From the NCBI GenBank assembly GCA_965204875.1, contig OZ242020.1:434001-498000 (forward strand): DNA of 64,000 nucleotides, read 5' to 3'. This DNA is from Aldehydirespirator sp965204875 (GTDB lineage: Bacteria > Actinomycetota > Acidimicrobiia > Acidimicrobiales > Aldehydirespiratoraceae). The notes under the pieces are model-generated. The model had not been told where the DNA came from. It worked only from the letters and a program-made list of their open reading frames with translations, and did not search any database. A program made the position numbers and the translations under genes. The stretch's first letter is position 1, and every line of letters begins with the position of its first letter. Below are positions 34,624 to 43,608 of this stretch, piece by piece.

Positions 34624-34850
34624 GACTCGACCTCGCTCGCCAAGATCTCCTCGATTCGTTCTGACACATCGGACCTGTTGCTGCGCCCGGATCCCGCTGC
34701 GCCGAGACGGCGCCGCGGGCCGAGGTGGCTCTCGATGGCTTCTCTCGTCAGTTCAGAGATCGTGATATTCCGCCTCTGCGCCTCATGACGCAGACGGGCA
34801 TCCAGTTCAGGGTCAAGCTTGATGGTGGTCCGCTTCACATATGCCAGCAT
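34614..34850 (-). CDS. Ribbon-helix-helix antitoxin (VapB-like)
   Basis: A 78-residue protein with an RHH DNA-binding unit near the start ('VKRTTIKLDPELDARLRHEA', 'ITISELTREAIESHLG') and a C-terminal acidic helix that would bind the toxin ('VSERIEEILASEVESLL'). Its stop overlaps the beginning of the PIN gene by about 10 bases. Together they form a VapBC-type toxin-antitoxin operon that should autoregulate. Confidence 0.85.
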   Translation of the reverse strand: MLAYVKRTTIKLDPELDARLRHEAQRRNITISELTREAIESHLGPRRRLGAAGSGRSNRSDVSERIEEILASEVESLL

Positions 34851-34955
34851 ACCGCGGCCGGCACTTGGCAGCGACTTGCTCAGCCCCGGGTCGCTTGACG
34901 ATCGGTGTTCGGGCTGGACTCCGGGCGGCGCGGCGGAGGCGCTTCGCTCGGCTCG

Positions 34956-36011
34956 CTACCTGGTGCTGCCGTTGCGGGGTGGCAGGCCGTACTGGGTGCG
35001 TAGTTGGTCGAACCGGGCCTCGAAGCTGTGGCGCAGTGCGGCCTTCTCTTCGTCGGGTGCCCATGATGCGGTGATGCCGTCGAGGCTGATGGCCTCCATC
35101 TCCTCGAGGCTGTAGCCGAAGGCGTCGGCCACGGCCGCGTACTCGTCCGCGATGTCGAAGCGCATCATGCCCGGGTCGTCAGAGTTGACCGTGGCCAGCA
35201 CGCCCAGCTCACGCTGGCGTGCGATGGGATGCGACGCGACGTCGGGAACCACGTTGGCGATCATCACATTGGACGTGGGGCACACCGTCAGCGGGATCTG
35301 GCGATCAATCACCTCGGCCGTCAACTCGGGGTCGTCCAGCAGGCGGAACCCGTGATCCACGCGGTCGCAGCCGAACTCGCGCACCGCGATGGCTATGTTC
35401 TCGGCCGGCCCGTCCTCGCCGGCGTGCATGGTGCGCTTGAGCCCGTGCCTGCCGGCCGCCTCGTAGGCCGCCGCGAAGGCACGATGGTCGATGCCGCGCT
35501 CCACAGAATCGGCCCCCATGCCGATCAGCAGGTCGCGATCCTGAGCCCCGGCGAACTCGGCCATCTCCAGCGCATGGCCGGCGCCCGACGGCTTGTCGAA
35601 GTCCAGGATCATGCGACAGCCGATGCCGAGATCGGCGCGGGCATCACGCACGGCCGCCGAGACCCCCTCCCAGACCGTGTCCACAGGCACTCCCAGCTTG
35701 ATGACGAACCCCGGCGAGAAGAACATCTCCCGGTAGCGCACGCCTGCCTGCCGCGCGTCCTGCAGGCACTCGTAGGTGATCCGGTGGAAGTCGTCCGCGG
35801 TCTGCAGGCTGGCACAGACCACGCCGTAGATGTCGAGGAACTGGTTGAGATCGGTGAAGTCGTACAGGTCGCCCGGATCGTCCACCGGGAACCGCACCCC
35901 GTTGGCCGCGGCCAACTCCTTGATGGTCTGCGCCCGGCTTGCGCCCTCAATGTGGCAGTGCAACTCCACCTTCGGGAGCCGTCTCACATGCTCCTGCGTC
36001 GCAACAGTCAC
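34956..36011 (-). CDS. Adenosine deaminase family protein
   Basis: A 351-residue metal-dependent deaminase. Zn ligands and catalytic residues are all visible: 'KVELHCHIEGA' (residue about 15), 'MHAGEDG' (about 193) with the catalytic Glu, 'DRVDHGF' (about 218) and 'TVNSDDPGM' (about 275). It converts adenosine (or adenine/6-aminopurine analogues) to the hypoxanthine form plus ammonia. GTG 36011 follows AGGAGGG. It belongs to the nucleoside salvage locus with the BMP transporter and the second deaminase, from which it is separated by the inserted ParB-like cassette. Confidence 0.92.
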   Translation of the reverse strand: MTVATQEHVRRLPKVELHCHIEGASRAQTIKELAAANGVRFPVDDPGDLYDFTDLNQFLDIYGVVCASLQTADDFHRITYECLQDARQAGVRYREMFFSPGFVIKLGVPVDTVWEGVSAAVRDARADLGIGCRMILDFDKPSGAGHALEMAEFAGAQDRDLLIGMGADSVERGIDHRAFAAAYEAAGRHGLKRTMHAGEDGPAENIAIAVREFGCDRVDHGFRLLDDPELTAEVIDRQIPLTVCPTSNVMIANVVPDVASHPIARQRELGVLATVNSDDPGMMRFDIADEYAAVADAFGYSLEEMEAISLDGITASWAPDEEKAALRHSFEARFDQLRTQYGLPPRNGSTR

Positions 36012-36020
36012 GCTTCCCTC

Positions 36021-36036
36021 CTAACGGCGTCGTTAG
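36021..36036. promoter_or_regulatory. Inverted repeat CTAACG-GCGT-CGTTAG next to the deaminase start
   Basis: Perfect six-base arms with a four-base centre lie 10-25 bases upstream of the deaminase start and overlap its ribosome-binding site. The position suits a repressor site or an RNA hairpin controlling initiation. No regulator gene is adjacent. Confidence 0.4.
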
Positions 36037-36100
36037 ACCCCTGTATACCACGACCACCGTCACCGGTGCAGCCAGGGGTTCCCGTCGATCGACACGAAAT

Positions 36101-36127
36101 ATGATCTGATACCCGCTATCATGTCAT
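36101..36127. promoter_or_regulatory. Imperfect palindrome, 11-base arms
   Basis: Arms 36101-36111 (ATGATCTGATA) and 36117-36127 (TATCATGTCAT) pair at 9 of 11 positions around CCCGC. It lies between the deaminase start and the end of the inserted cassette, so it could be the cassette's terminator or an operator for the deaminase. Confidence 0.35.
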
Positions 36128-36143
36128 CTACGATCGACTGTTC

Positions 36144-37112
36144 CTACACCGATGAGCCGAGGCTGTGGACATGACCCTCAGCACCTAGGGATGAAACGGT
36201 CCAGTTGGCATATCGATTAGCTAGATTTGAATCGACTTCTTCGTGCAGCAGACGGGCGATTCGGAGTCGGTCAAACATTATACGATGGTGGCTATTGGCG
36301 ACTTGCCACCAGTATTTCTCCTCAATGTGTTGGGGCACAAAGAAGGCCAACGATGGAGTCACTGCCGGCACCTCCTTCAACCAGGTCTTGCAGAAGTCTT
36401 CGGGTTGAAGTTCATTGATCTTGCTCTGCCAGTTAGCGCCAGTCGTGCACTGTCCGAATACACAGAACTGATTGGAGCGATCATCGCCAAAAGGCAACCA
36501 CACGACCAGATCCAACTTCGCATCCTTCACATCCTTCGTCTTTGGCAGCGGTGCCCTGCACCCTAAACCTTCACCCATCTGCGTGCAGAGATCTTCAACC
36601 GCATCGTGGAAAGCCTTGGGACCGTTGCGCCGAGGAAACCCAAAGTGGTATGAGCGCACTCTCTCGCCACCGAGATAACAACGCAGAGCAGCAGCACTAA
36701 CTTCCTCAAAGAGAGATGCTGCAGTCGCAGGAACCAAGCTGTTCTTCCATGCGAATCTGGTTGCTGCCGTAAGAAAAGCATACAGTGACCTCATCGCATC
36801 ATCTTTGGTCTGGAGAACTCGGTTCAGTGAGAATGGATACGCGTCGCCGAGATACTCGCCTCGCATCGCCAATTGTTCTAGAGCGTCCTCAGCAATACGC
36901 TCATAGTCTTCACCTTCACGCTCAACGACGTTGTCCAAAGGTTCCTCATCCGTTGAGTCGACAACCGCATCAGACGAACCAGTACGTCGGAGCGCTGAGA
37001 TGAGATCCTGAGCGGAACTGTCACCGTCAGGAGCTGTAAGCGCCGTCAGTTCAAGCCAGTCTGCATGCTCGGTAGGATCAGCCGCGGCTGAGAGCGACTC
37101 AATGCTCAACAC
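36144..37112 (-). CDS. Unknown protein, possible PD-(D/E)XK-like nuclease fold
   Basis: A 322-residue protein from a GTG start, not recognised. The first 90 residues are acidic and helical. The central part has 'DAKLDLVVWLPFGD' followed about 12 residues later by 'CVFGQCTTGANWQSK', a strand-Asp-strand-Gln arrangement that recalls restriction-endonuclease folds, with the usual (D/E)xK replaced by QCT. Trp/Lys-rich helices follow. It is co-oriented with the ParB-like gene 73 bases upstream and shares its AT-rich composition, unlike the flanking purine genes. A two-gene defence or DNA-processing module is inferred. Confidence 0.6.
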   Translation of the reverse strand: MLSIESLSAAADPTEHADWLELTALTAPDGDSSAQDLISALRRTGSSDAVVDSTDEEPLDNVVEREGEDYERIAEDALEQLAMRGEYLGDAYPFSLNRVLQTKDDAMRSLYAFLTAATRFAWKNSLVPATAASLFEEVSAAALRCYLGGERVRSYHFGFPRRNGPKAFHDAVEDLCTQMGEGLGCRAPLPKTKDVKDAKLDLVVWLPFGDDRSNQFCVFGQCTTGANWQSKINELQPEDFCKTWLKEVPAVTPSLAFFVPQHIEEKYWWQVANSHHRIMFDRLRIARLLHEEVDSNLANRYANWTVSSLGAEGHVHSLGSSV

Positions 37113-37185
37113 CTCGGATTACCCCCCTGCATGCCCCACACTAGTCACCGCGTTAATGCTAGCGATGAGGATCACAATGATACCA

Positions 37186-38322
37186 TCAGTCGTGGTTACT
37201 TCTTCCAACCAACTCACGACGGCGCGGCCGCCTCACGGTGTCCTCATATAGAGCGTCAGCTAGATCCGCGATGTGATTGATCTCACGAATTAGATCGGGC
37301 TCTTGATTGAATCCAGTCACCATTCTTCCGAGCGCGTCTTGAAGAGCCTGTTTAGCATTAAGCAGGGCCTCTCGAAACAGCGCTGCATCACCTCGAGAAA
37401 CATCCAGAGAACGTCTGAGGCCGTAGTTAGCCCGCAACGCTGCCAGCCCGTCCTCGGACTGAAGCGCTTCATCTAGATATCGAAGATGCGGGTTCTGACT
37501 TCTAACCAGGGGATCCTGACTTCGTGCCTTATCGCCCCACAGCCAGCCGCAAAGCTCGCCAAAGTTCTTCAGTCGGTCCTCAGGGATCGGATTGTCGGTA
37601 GCAGAAGCAAGATCGACAACCTTCGTAAATTCTCTGATACCCTTATAGTCAAGACCGGTATATAAATGTGAGAATGAGAAGTGTTTCTTGGTACGCTGCT
37701 CTCGATTGTACACACCGCTTTCCTCCGCCTGCTTGAGCGCCATGTAAGCGCGATAGAGGCGAGCAACGGTTGAATGTGTATCACCTATCGTTTTCGCAAT
37801 CTCGGTCAGATCAGTTCCGACCGTGTTTCTTACCCAAGCGATGTACTCGGCCTTAGCGAGGGAATTCCATGCCTGAGGTCCGTTAACATGCTTGAAGCCG
37901 ATGTACTGCCAGATGTCCTTGCGTTGACAGCGAACCACAGGAAGACTCGCGAGTTCAGCTGCCCGCTTCCGCGAGATCTCCGGCAGAGACGTCGCTCCCA
38001 ATTGCTGACGCAAACTATCGTCGCGTAGGATGTGCACCGCTGCAAGTCTGCGATTACCCTCGACAACTACAAGCTTTTCGTCCTCTTCGGCTGCGAACAG
38101 ATATTCATGCGGAAAGTAGCCATTTTGCGCGATAGACAGAGCTACTTCCTCAACTGAGTACTCACTCCAAAGGACCTTTAGAATGGCTATCTCATCGAGA
38201 CCATCCCCCACCTGCAGGATTCGCGGGTTCATGGCATCCAAGTGCAGTTCGTCGATAGAGATTAGCTCAGACGTGAAATTCATCCGGCCGCTGGCACCGT
38301 ATAATCCTGCTCCGGTCGTCAT
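37186..38322 (-). CDS. ParB/sulfiredoxin-fold domain protein with HTH-like segment
   Basis: A 378-residue protein. Residues about 18-110 form a ParB/Srx-type domain: 'LISIDELHLDAMNPRI', 'EEVALSIAQNGYFPHEYL' and the signature 'LVVVEGNRRLAAVHIL'. Residues about 170-205 resemble a helix-turn-helix ('LTEIAKTIGDTHSTVARLYR'). The C-terminal 170 residues are helical and unknown. There is no ParA partner, parS context or CTP-type chromosome-segregation setting, so this is an accessory ParB-like protein. It leads the two-gene cassette inserted between the deaminase and the nucleoside transporter genes. Confidence 0.8.
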   Translation of the reverse strand: MTTGAGLYGASGRMNFTSELISIDELHLDAMNPRILQVGDGLDEIAILKVLWSEYSVEEVALSIAQNGYFPHEYLFAAEEDEKLVVVEGNRRLAAVHILRDDSLRQQLGATSLPEISRKRAAELASLPVVRCQRKDIWQYIGFKHVNGPQAWNSLAKAEYIAWVRNTVGTDLTEIAKTIGDTHSTVARLYRAYMALKQAEESGVYNREQRTKKHFSFSHLYTGLDYKGIREFTKVVDLASATDNPIPEDRLKNFGELCGWLWGDKARSQDPLVRSQNPHLRYLDEALQSEDGLAALRANYGLRRSLDVSRGDAALFREALLNAKQALQDALGRMVTGFNQEPDLIREINHIADLADALYEDTVRRPRRRELVGRSNHD

Positions 38323-38419
38323 GGGTCCCCCAGAGGTTGGTGACGAAAGCGCTACAACGCTTGATTCTGGAGAATATCATCGCACCGTCGGAGGCACACC
38401 GCATGGCGGCTGGCGCGGG

Positions 38420-39406
38420 CTAGCGGTCTTCGCGTGCGTAGGGAATGGCTAGGGCGGCTGGCGCGGCGGTGGAGCGCACTCTTCTACCGAGCTTCACCGC
38501 CCCCGCCGGGATGAGGATGGCCACGAGGGTCACCACGTAGGGCAGCATCGACAGGAAGAAGCTGAGATCGCTCGGACCCAGGAACGGCAGATCCCAGCCG
38601 CGGGCCTGCGCCGTGGTGTCCAGCGAGATCATCGAGCCGTACAGCAGCGCGCCGACCACGGCCCAGCCGGGACGCCAGCCGGCGAAGATCACCACGGCCA
38701 GCGCCACCCAGCCCCGGCCCCGGGCGATGTCGGGAGACCACGTGGGCGTGAACGACAGCACCATGTACGCGCCACCCGCGCCCGAGAGGGCCGCTCCCAG
38801 CACCGAATAGAAGATCCGCCATCCCGTGACGCTCACACCGACCGCGTCCGCCGCCGCCGGGTTCTCGCCCACCGCCCGCATGTTCATGCCGTGACGGGTG
38901 CGAAACAGCACGAACCACAGCACCACAGGCAGCCCGACGTAGGCGACGTACACCATCGGGTCGTGGAACAGGAAGGCTCTCACCAGATCGTTGTCGTCAA
39001 GAACACCACCGGGGTTGACCTCGCGGAACAGCGTCTGTATGGGCGTGCCGTTGCGGTTGGTGCCGAGTTGGTTCGACAGCCCGATGCCACCGAGCGCCAG
39101 CGCCAAGCCCACCAGCACCTGGCTCGCCCGGAACCCGACCACGGCCACCGCGAAGGTGAGGCCGGCCACAGCCGCGGCGACCATACCGGCGAGCATGGCC
39201 AGCCAGGGACTCTCCACGCCCCACGACAGCACCGCGATTACCGAGAACACCGCGCCGATGCCGATCAGTCCCTCCTGGCCCAGATTGAGCACCCCGACAC
39301 GCTCACCGAGCATCGCGCCCGTGGCGGCCAGCATCACCACCGCGCTGGCTGGGATCGCGGAGCCAACCAAGCTCAAGAAAGCGTTCTCGATGATGGCGAG
39401 GATCAT
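38420..39406 (-). CDS. Nucleoside ABC transporter permease (NupQ/YufQ-like)
   Basis: A 328-residue membrane protein with about nine hydrophobic segments and the family's 'GERVGVLNLGQEGLIGIGA' near residue 32, 'GGIGLSNQLG' and 'FRTRHGMNMRAVGENPAAADAVGVSV' (about 165-195), the ATPase-contacting loop. It is the second permease of a BMP-type importer. Its start overlaps the stop of the first permease by four bases. It is the last transporter gene before the inserted cassette. Confidence 0.92.
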   Translation of the reverse strand: MILAIIENAFLSLVGSAIPASAVVMLAATGAMLGERVGVLNLGQEGLIGIGAVFSVIAVLSWGVESPWLAMLAGMVAAAVAGLTFAVAVVGFRASQVLVGLALALGGIGLSNQLGTNRNGTPIQTLFREVNPGGVLDDNDLVRAFLFHDPMVYVAYVGLPVVLWFVLFRTRHGMNMRAVGENPAAADAVGVSVTGWRIFYSVLGAALSGAGGAYMVLSFTPTWSPDIARGRGWVALAVVIFAGWRPGWAVVGALLYGSMISLDTTAQARGWDLPFLGPSDLSFFLSMLPYVVTLVAILIPAGAVKLGRRVRSTAAPAALAIPYAREDR

Positions 39407-40548
39407 GGCCGGGCCCCTGCGTGATCGTCTGAGCCTGCAGCGTCGGTGGCAGGATCTCGGCGCACCAACCGGTAGCGGGCGGCGATCTCGCCGAGAGCGA
39501 TGCCGGTGAGGATGATGCCGTAGATGGCGAAGATGATGTACACGGACAGGCCCTTGGTTTGAAGCACGAGACCGGCGTAGAACATCGAGGCGATGAAGAG
39601 TCCGCCCACCACGACCCCGGCGAACGACGCACCGGCCAGCGCTGCCACGATGAACCCCGACAGCCCGAACTGGGCGGAGAAGCCTGAGTTGAGGGCCTGG
39701 GCCCCCGGCGCGCTGAGTTGCAGCATCCCTCCCAGACCGGCGATGGCCCCCGTGAAGAGCATCACGACGAGGATCCGGCGCCGCACGGCGATGCCGGCGA
39801 AGCCCGCAGCCCGCGGATTGCCGCCGACGGTGTCGATCTCATAGCCGACGGTCGTGGATCTGAACACCCACCACAGCACGACGGCGATCACCAGCGGCAC
39901 CAGCAGCGCGATGGTCACCGACTCCGCGCCGGGCAGCCCGGCCAGCGTCACCGGCACCTTGCGAGTGGACTGGATCACCGCGGCCTCCCTGTCCCGCCAG
40001 AACCCCAGCGCAGCCCAAGTGACCAGCTGCAGTGCCACGAAGTTGAGCAGCAGGGTGGTGATGATCTCGTTCACGTCCCAGTACGCCCGAGCCAGCGCCG
40101 GAACAAGGATCCACAGCGCGCCGGCAAGCGTGGCAGCCACGGCCATCATGATCAGCACGAGCCAACCCGGCCCGTCCATATGGATGCCGACACCCACCGC
40201 GGCCAGCGCGCCTATCAGGAACTGGCCGTCGGAGCCGATGTTCCACACCTTCATCCGCAGCGACAGCGCCACTCCCAGCGCGGTCATCAGGATGGGGATG
40301 GCCCGCAACGCCACGCCCTCGATGCCCCGCTGGCTGCCGAAGATGGCGTCGAGCCCCTGCCAGAACAGCCAGAAGGCGTTGCGGCCCGTGAGCAGCAGCA
40401 ACACGCCGGCCAGCACCATCGCCGCCACCGCCCCGCCGATGCGGGTGAGCGCGCCCCGGCGGGCGTCCACCTCGAGGCGGCGCTCGAGCCGCCACGGCGT
40501 CACGGCCAGCGCCGCGCTCACAACCGAGCCGACCGGGGTCACGGCCAC
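39403..40548 (-). CDS. Nucleoside ABC transporter permease (NupP/YufP-like)
   Basis: A 381-residue permease with about ten membrane segments. Family marks are 'LSLRMKVWNIGSDGQFLIGALA' near residue 95 and 'YEIDTVGGNPRAAGFAGIAV' near 235. It pairs with the NupQ-like protein to form the channel. The start codon GTG 40548 lies in a segment (encoding MAVTPVG) that is duplicated upstream at 40584-40635. Confidence 0.92.
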   Translation of the reverse strand: MAVTPVGSVVSAALAVTPWRLERRLEVDARRGALTRIGGAVAAMVLAGVLLLLTGRNAFWLFWQGLDAIFGSQRGIEGVALRAIPILMTALGVALSLRMKVWNIGSDGQFLIGALAAVGVGIHMDGPGWLVLIMMAVAATLAGALWILVPALARAYWDVNEIITTLLLNFVALQLVTWAALGFWRDREAAVIQSTRKVPVTLAGLPGAESVTIALLVPLVIAVVLWWVFRSTTVGYEIDTVGGNPRAAGFAGIAVRRRILVVMLFTGAIAGLGGMLQLSAPGAQALNSGFSAQFGLSGFIVAALAGASFAGVVVGGLFIASMFYAGLVLQTKGLSVYIIFAIYGIILTGIALGEIAARYRLVRRDPATDAAGSDDHAGARP

Positions 40549-40725
40549 GCTCCCGACAAGCGACCGACCATGCTTATAACCATGCCGACCGGGGTCACGG
40601 CCACGCTCCCAACGAACGCCCGACCATGCTCATTAACGCGTTCCCACCAGCGGGCCGGCCGAGGACAACGCCGCCCTCTGCGCAGGTCGCCGCGTGGATC
40701 GGGGTCACGGCCGCGCTCGCCGATG
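40528..40725. repeat. Repeated 5' end of the permease gene
   Basis: The stretch 40528-40579, containing the GTG start of the permease, recurs at 40584-40635 (56 bases further) with few changes. A shorter third copy (GGGGTCACGGCC core) lies near 40697-40725. The extra copies hold false start codons. Confidence 0.8.
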
Positions 40726-40733
40726 GCTGGGCG

Positions 40734-42317
40734 TCATGATGCGGCTGCGGCCGGTGAGTGGCCGCCCATCAGCAGTCCGATGAGCTCCCGGTCGGCGTCG
40801 GCGGCGCCGAACAGTCCCATGATCCGGCCCTCGTACATGACCGCGATCCGGTCGCTCATCAGCAGCACCTCGTCGAGGTCGTCGGAGATGAACAGCACCG
40901 CGCAGCCGCTGTCGCGCCGCTCCAGGATCGTCGAGCGCACCTCCTGAGCGGCGTTCACGTCGAGCCCGCGGGTGGGATGAACCGCCACGAGCAGGCGGTC
41001 CGCCACCAGCGCCTCGCGCCGGGCCACCAGGCGCTGCTGGTTGCCGCCCGAGAGCTGGCCGGCCGTGGCGAACACCGAGCGCGTCTGCACCCTCGCCGCC
41101 GCCACCAGCCGCTCGGCGAAGTCGATCACGTCCTGGCGCCTCAACGTCAGACCGGCGGACAGCGCCTCGGTCCAATAGTTGCGCAGCACGGCGTTGTCCT
41201 TGACCGGCGCCGACAGCACCATGCCCATCCCGATGCGGTCCTCGGGAATGTGGCCGACCCCCATGTCGGTCACGGCCCGCACCGACGCCGACGCGATGTC
41301 GGCACCGTCCAGCGTCACAGACCCGGACTCCAGCGCCCGAAGCGAGCACACCACCTCTGCCAACTCGGTCTGGCCGTTGCCTGACACTCCGGCGATGCCC
41401 ACGATCTCGCCCGCCCGGACCGTCAGGTCGACATCGTGCAGGGCGATGATTCCCCGGTCGTTGCGGGCGCACACACCGCCCAACTCGAGCGCGGGATCGC
41501 CCGTCACGGCCGCACGGTCGACCTTGAGCACGCGCTCCTCACCCGTCATCAGCCGGGCGATCTCGCTCGCCGTCGCGCCCGGCGTGGGCCTGGTGATCTC
41601 CCTGATCCCGTGGCGCAGCACGGTCAGGCGATCGGACACGGCCTGCACCTCGCGCAGCTTGTGGCTGATGAAGATCACGCTGAGCCCGCCGGCGGCCAGA
41701 TCCCGGATCACCTCGAAGAGGTCTTCGGCCTCCTTGGCTGTGAGCACTGCCGTGGGCTCGTCAAGGATCAACACCCTGGCGCCGCGTGCGAGCACTCGCA
41801 GGATCTCCACCCGCTGCTGCTCCCCCACCGAGAGCTGCCAGATCTTGGCCGTGGGATCCACTCGCAGGCCGACGGCGCCCATGAACCGCTCGGTGCGCTC
41901 GATCAGGCCGCGCTGGCGGATCACACCGGGAGTCTCGGGCCAGCCCAGGTGGATGTTCTCGGCCACGGTCATCGGCTCCACCAGCCGGAAGTGCTGGTGA
42001 ACCATCCCGATGCCGGCGTCGATGGCGTGCGCCGGGCTGCGGAAGTCGCGCTCGACCCCGTCGACGAATACCTGGCCGGCGTCGGCGCGGTAGATGCCGG
42101 CCAGGATGTTGCACAGCGTCGTCTTGCCCGCCCCGTTCTCACCTACGAGAGCGTGAACCTCCGACCGCTCAACCACGAAATCGACAGCGTCGAGCGCGGC
42201 GACGCCGCCGAAGGCCTTGCAGATGCCCCGAGCCTGCACCGCTGGGATCGCAGCGGGGCTTGCCTCGCCGTCGCCGGCCACCTCAGTCCCGGACACCTCA
42301 GTCAGCGCCGGACACAC
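40734..42317 (-). CDS. Nucleoside ABC transporter ATP-binding protein (NupO/YufO-like), two NBDs
   Basis: A 527-residue double ATPase. NBD1 has Walker A 'GENGAGKTTL', signature 'LSVGEQQRVEIL' and Walker B 'VLILDEPTAVL'. NBD2 has degenerate Walker A 'GVSGNGQTELAE' and signature 'LSGGNQQRLVARREAL', with 'HPTRGLDVNAA' in the Walker B region. The asymmetric design is normal for sugar/nucleoside importers of this class. Operon order is BMP binding protein, ATPase, NupP, NupQ. Confidence 0.95.
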   Translation of the reverse strand: MCPALTEVSGTEVAGDGEASPAAIPAVQARGICKAFGGVAALDAVDFVVERSEVHALVGENGAGKTTLCNILAGIYRADAGQVFVDGVERDFRSPAHAIDAGIGMVHQHFRLVEPMTVAENIHLGWPETPGVIRQRGLIERTERFMGAVGLRVDPTAKIWQLSVGEQQRVEILRVLARGARVLILDEPTAVLTAKEAEDLFEVIRDLAAGGLSVIFISHKLREVQAVSDRLTVLRHGIREITRPTPGATASEIARLMTGEERVLKVDRAAVTGDPALELGGVCARNDRGIIALHDVDLTVRAGEIVGIAGVSGNGQTELAEVVCSLRALESGSVTLDGADIASASVRAVTDMGVGHIPEDRIGMGMVLSAPVKDNAVLRNYWTEALSAGLTLRRQDVIDFAERLVAAARVQTRSVFATAGQLSGGNQQRLVARREALVADRLLVAVHPTRGLDVNAAQEVRSTILERRDSGCAVLFISDDLDEVLLMSDRIAVMYEGRIMGLFGAADADRELIGLLMGGHSPAAAAS

Positions 42318-42450
42318 TGCGGGCAGTGCCGCTCACCCGGCCGGCCGGGAATCGCAAGACCCGAGACGCCCACGACCTCGGGCATGAGTAGAGAGCATCG
42401 CCGCCTTGTGCGACCCGCCAGGGAACCGTGTGTGACAGCCAGGGAAAAAC
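42318..42450. other. Spacer between ATPase and binding protein genes
   Basis: 133 bases with no gene, no clear hairpin and no repeat that I could define. Confidence 0.4.
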
Positions 42451-43608
42451 TCAGATGCCTGAGACGCCCTCGACCGCCCAGTCGATGGCGTAGGCGCCCA
42501 GCGAATCGATGGACTCGCCCGCCACGACCCGCTCTGTGCCCGTGTTGTCGACCAGCGGGCCGTCATAGACCCCCATCTCGCCGCTGCGGAGCTTGGTGGA
42601 CACTTCGGCCACAGCGTCCTGAACGTCTTGGGGAACGTTGGGCCCCCAAGCTCCCAATGGCGTGTCGAGCAGCCGTACCTCGTCCTGTGACCGCCAGGTT
42701 CCGTCGAGCACCCGCCGGCATTGCTCGGTATAGAACGGACCGAACTCCGACAGGTCGAAGTTGCTCACGTACTTGGTCGGCGCAGCCGAGCGGAAATCGA
42801 GGTTCCAGTAACCGGTCCACACGCCCGCCTCCTCGGAGAGCTGCAGGAAGGTCGGCTCGTCCATCACGCCGAAGAGGAACCCGACACCGCTGTCAAGCAG
42901 GGCGTTGGCCGCCTGAGCCGCCTTCTGCGGATCGAAGAAGGTGCTGACGAGCACGGTCTCCACCACCGCGTCGGGGTTGACCGAGCGGGCGCCGAGCAGC
43001 AGGCCGTTCACATCGTTGTATGCGGTGGCGGTGGGGAATGCGCCGATGTAGCCGATCCGGCCGTTGTCGGTGAGGTGACCGGCAGCCACGCCGAGCTCGT
43101 ATGCGGTGATCTCGTGGGCCAGGTAGAAGGGGAACAGGTTGTCGCTGTAATGGTGCCCGTTGATCTCGCAGAACTTCGTGTCGGGGCTGGCGTCGGCCAC
43201 GTCGGTCAGCAGCGACGCGTACTCGGTGTTGGCGAAGATGATGTCGTTGCCGTCGTCGACCAGCTGCTGGAAGAGCTGTGCGGTGGAGGCATCGAACTCG
43301 ATGTTGGGCGTGTAGGCGGTCTCGAGCCGGTCCCCCAGCGCCGCCTGCGCGGCCAGCCGGCCCCGGTCGTGCTCCTGGGTCCAGCCGTTGTCGTCGGGCG
43401 GGCCGATGTACACCCAGTGGGCCTTGATCTTCTCCCTGGCAGCCCCACTTGTTGAGGCGGCTTCGTCGTCGTCGTCGCCGCAGGCCGCCAGCACCGACCC
43501 GGCGACGGCCAGGCCACCGAGCCCGTAGGCGCCCATCTTGAGGGCCTGGCGGCGCGACATGGTCGCGCTCTGCGGAAGGAACAGGCCGCGGTTCTTAGCT
43601 GTTTTCAT
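42451..43608 (-). CDS. BMP family nucleoside-binding lipoprotein, Tat-type signal
   Basis: A 385-residue binding protein. The N-terminal 'MSRRQALKMGAYGLGG' is a twin-arginine signal, and 'SVLAAC' is the lipobox, so it should be exported folded and lipid-anchored. The domain begins 'KIKAHWVYIGPPDDNGWTQEHD', typical for BMP/Med proteins, with ligand-site aromatics in 'YWNLDFRSAAPTKYVSNFDLS'. It captures purine nucleosides for the NupOPQ-like transporter encoded downstream. Confidence 0.93.
   Translation of the reverse strand: MKTAKNRGLFLPQSATMSRRQALKMGAYGLGGLAVAGSVLAACGDDDDEAASTSGAAREKIKAHWVYIGPPDDNGWTQEHDRGRLAAQAALGDRLETAYTPNIEFDASTAQLFQQLVDDGNDIIFANTEYASLLTDVADASPDTKFCEINGHHYSDNLFPFYLAHEITAYELGVAAGHLTDNGRIGYIGAFPTATAYNDVNGLLLGARSVNPDAVVETVLVSTFFDPQKAAQAANALLDSGVGFLFGVMDEPTFLQLSEEAGVWTGYWNLDFRSAAPTKYVSNFDLSEFGPFYTEQCRRVLDGTWRSQDEVRLLDTPLGAWGPNVPQDVQDAVAEVSTKLRSGEMGVYDGPLVDNTGTERVVAGESIDSLGAYAIDWAVEGVSGI

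Noticed and set aside
37186..38322. Chromosome partition protein ParB
   Set aside because: No parA, no parS-like palindromes nearby, only the N-terminal ParB/Srx fold is shared, and the composition is unlike the core genome.
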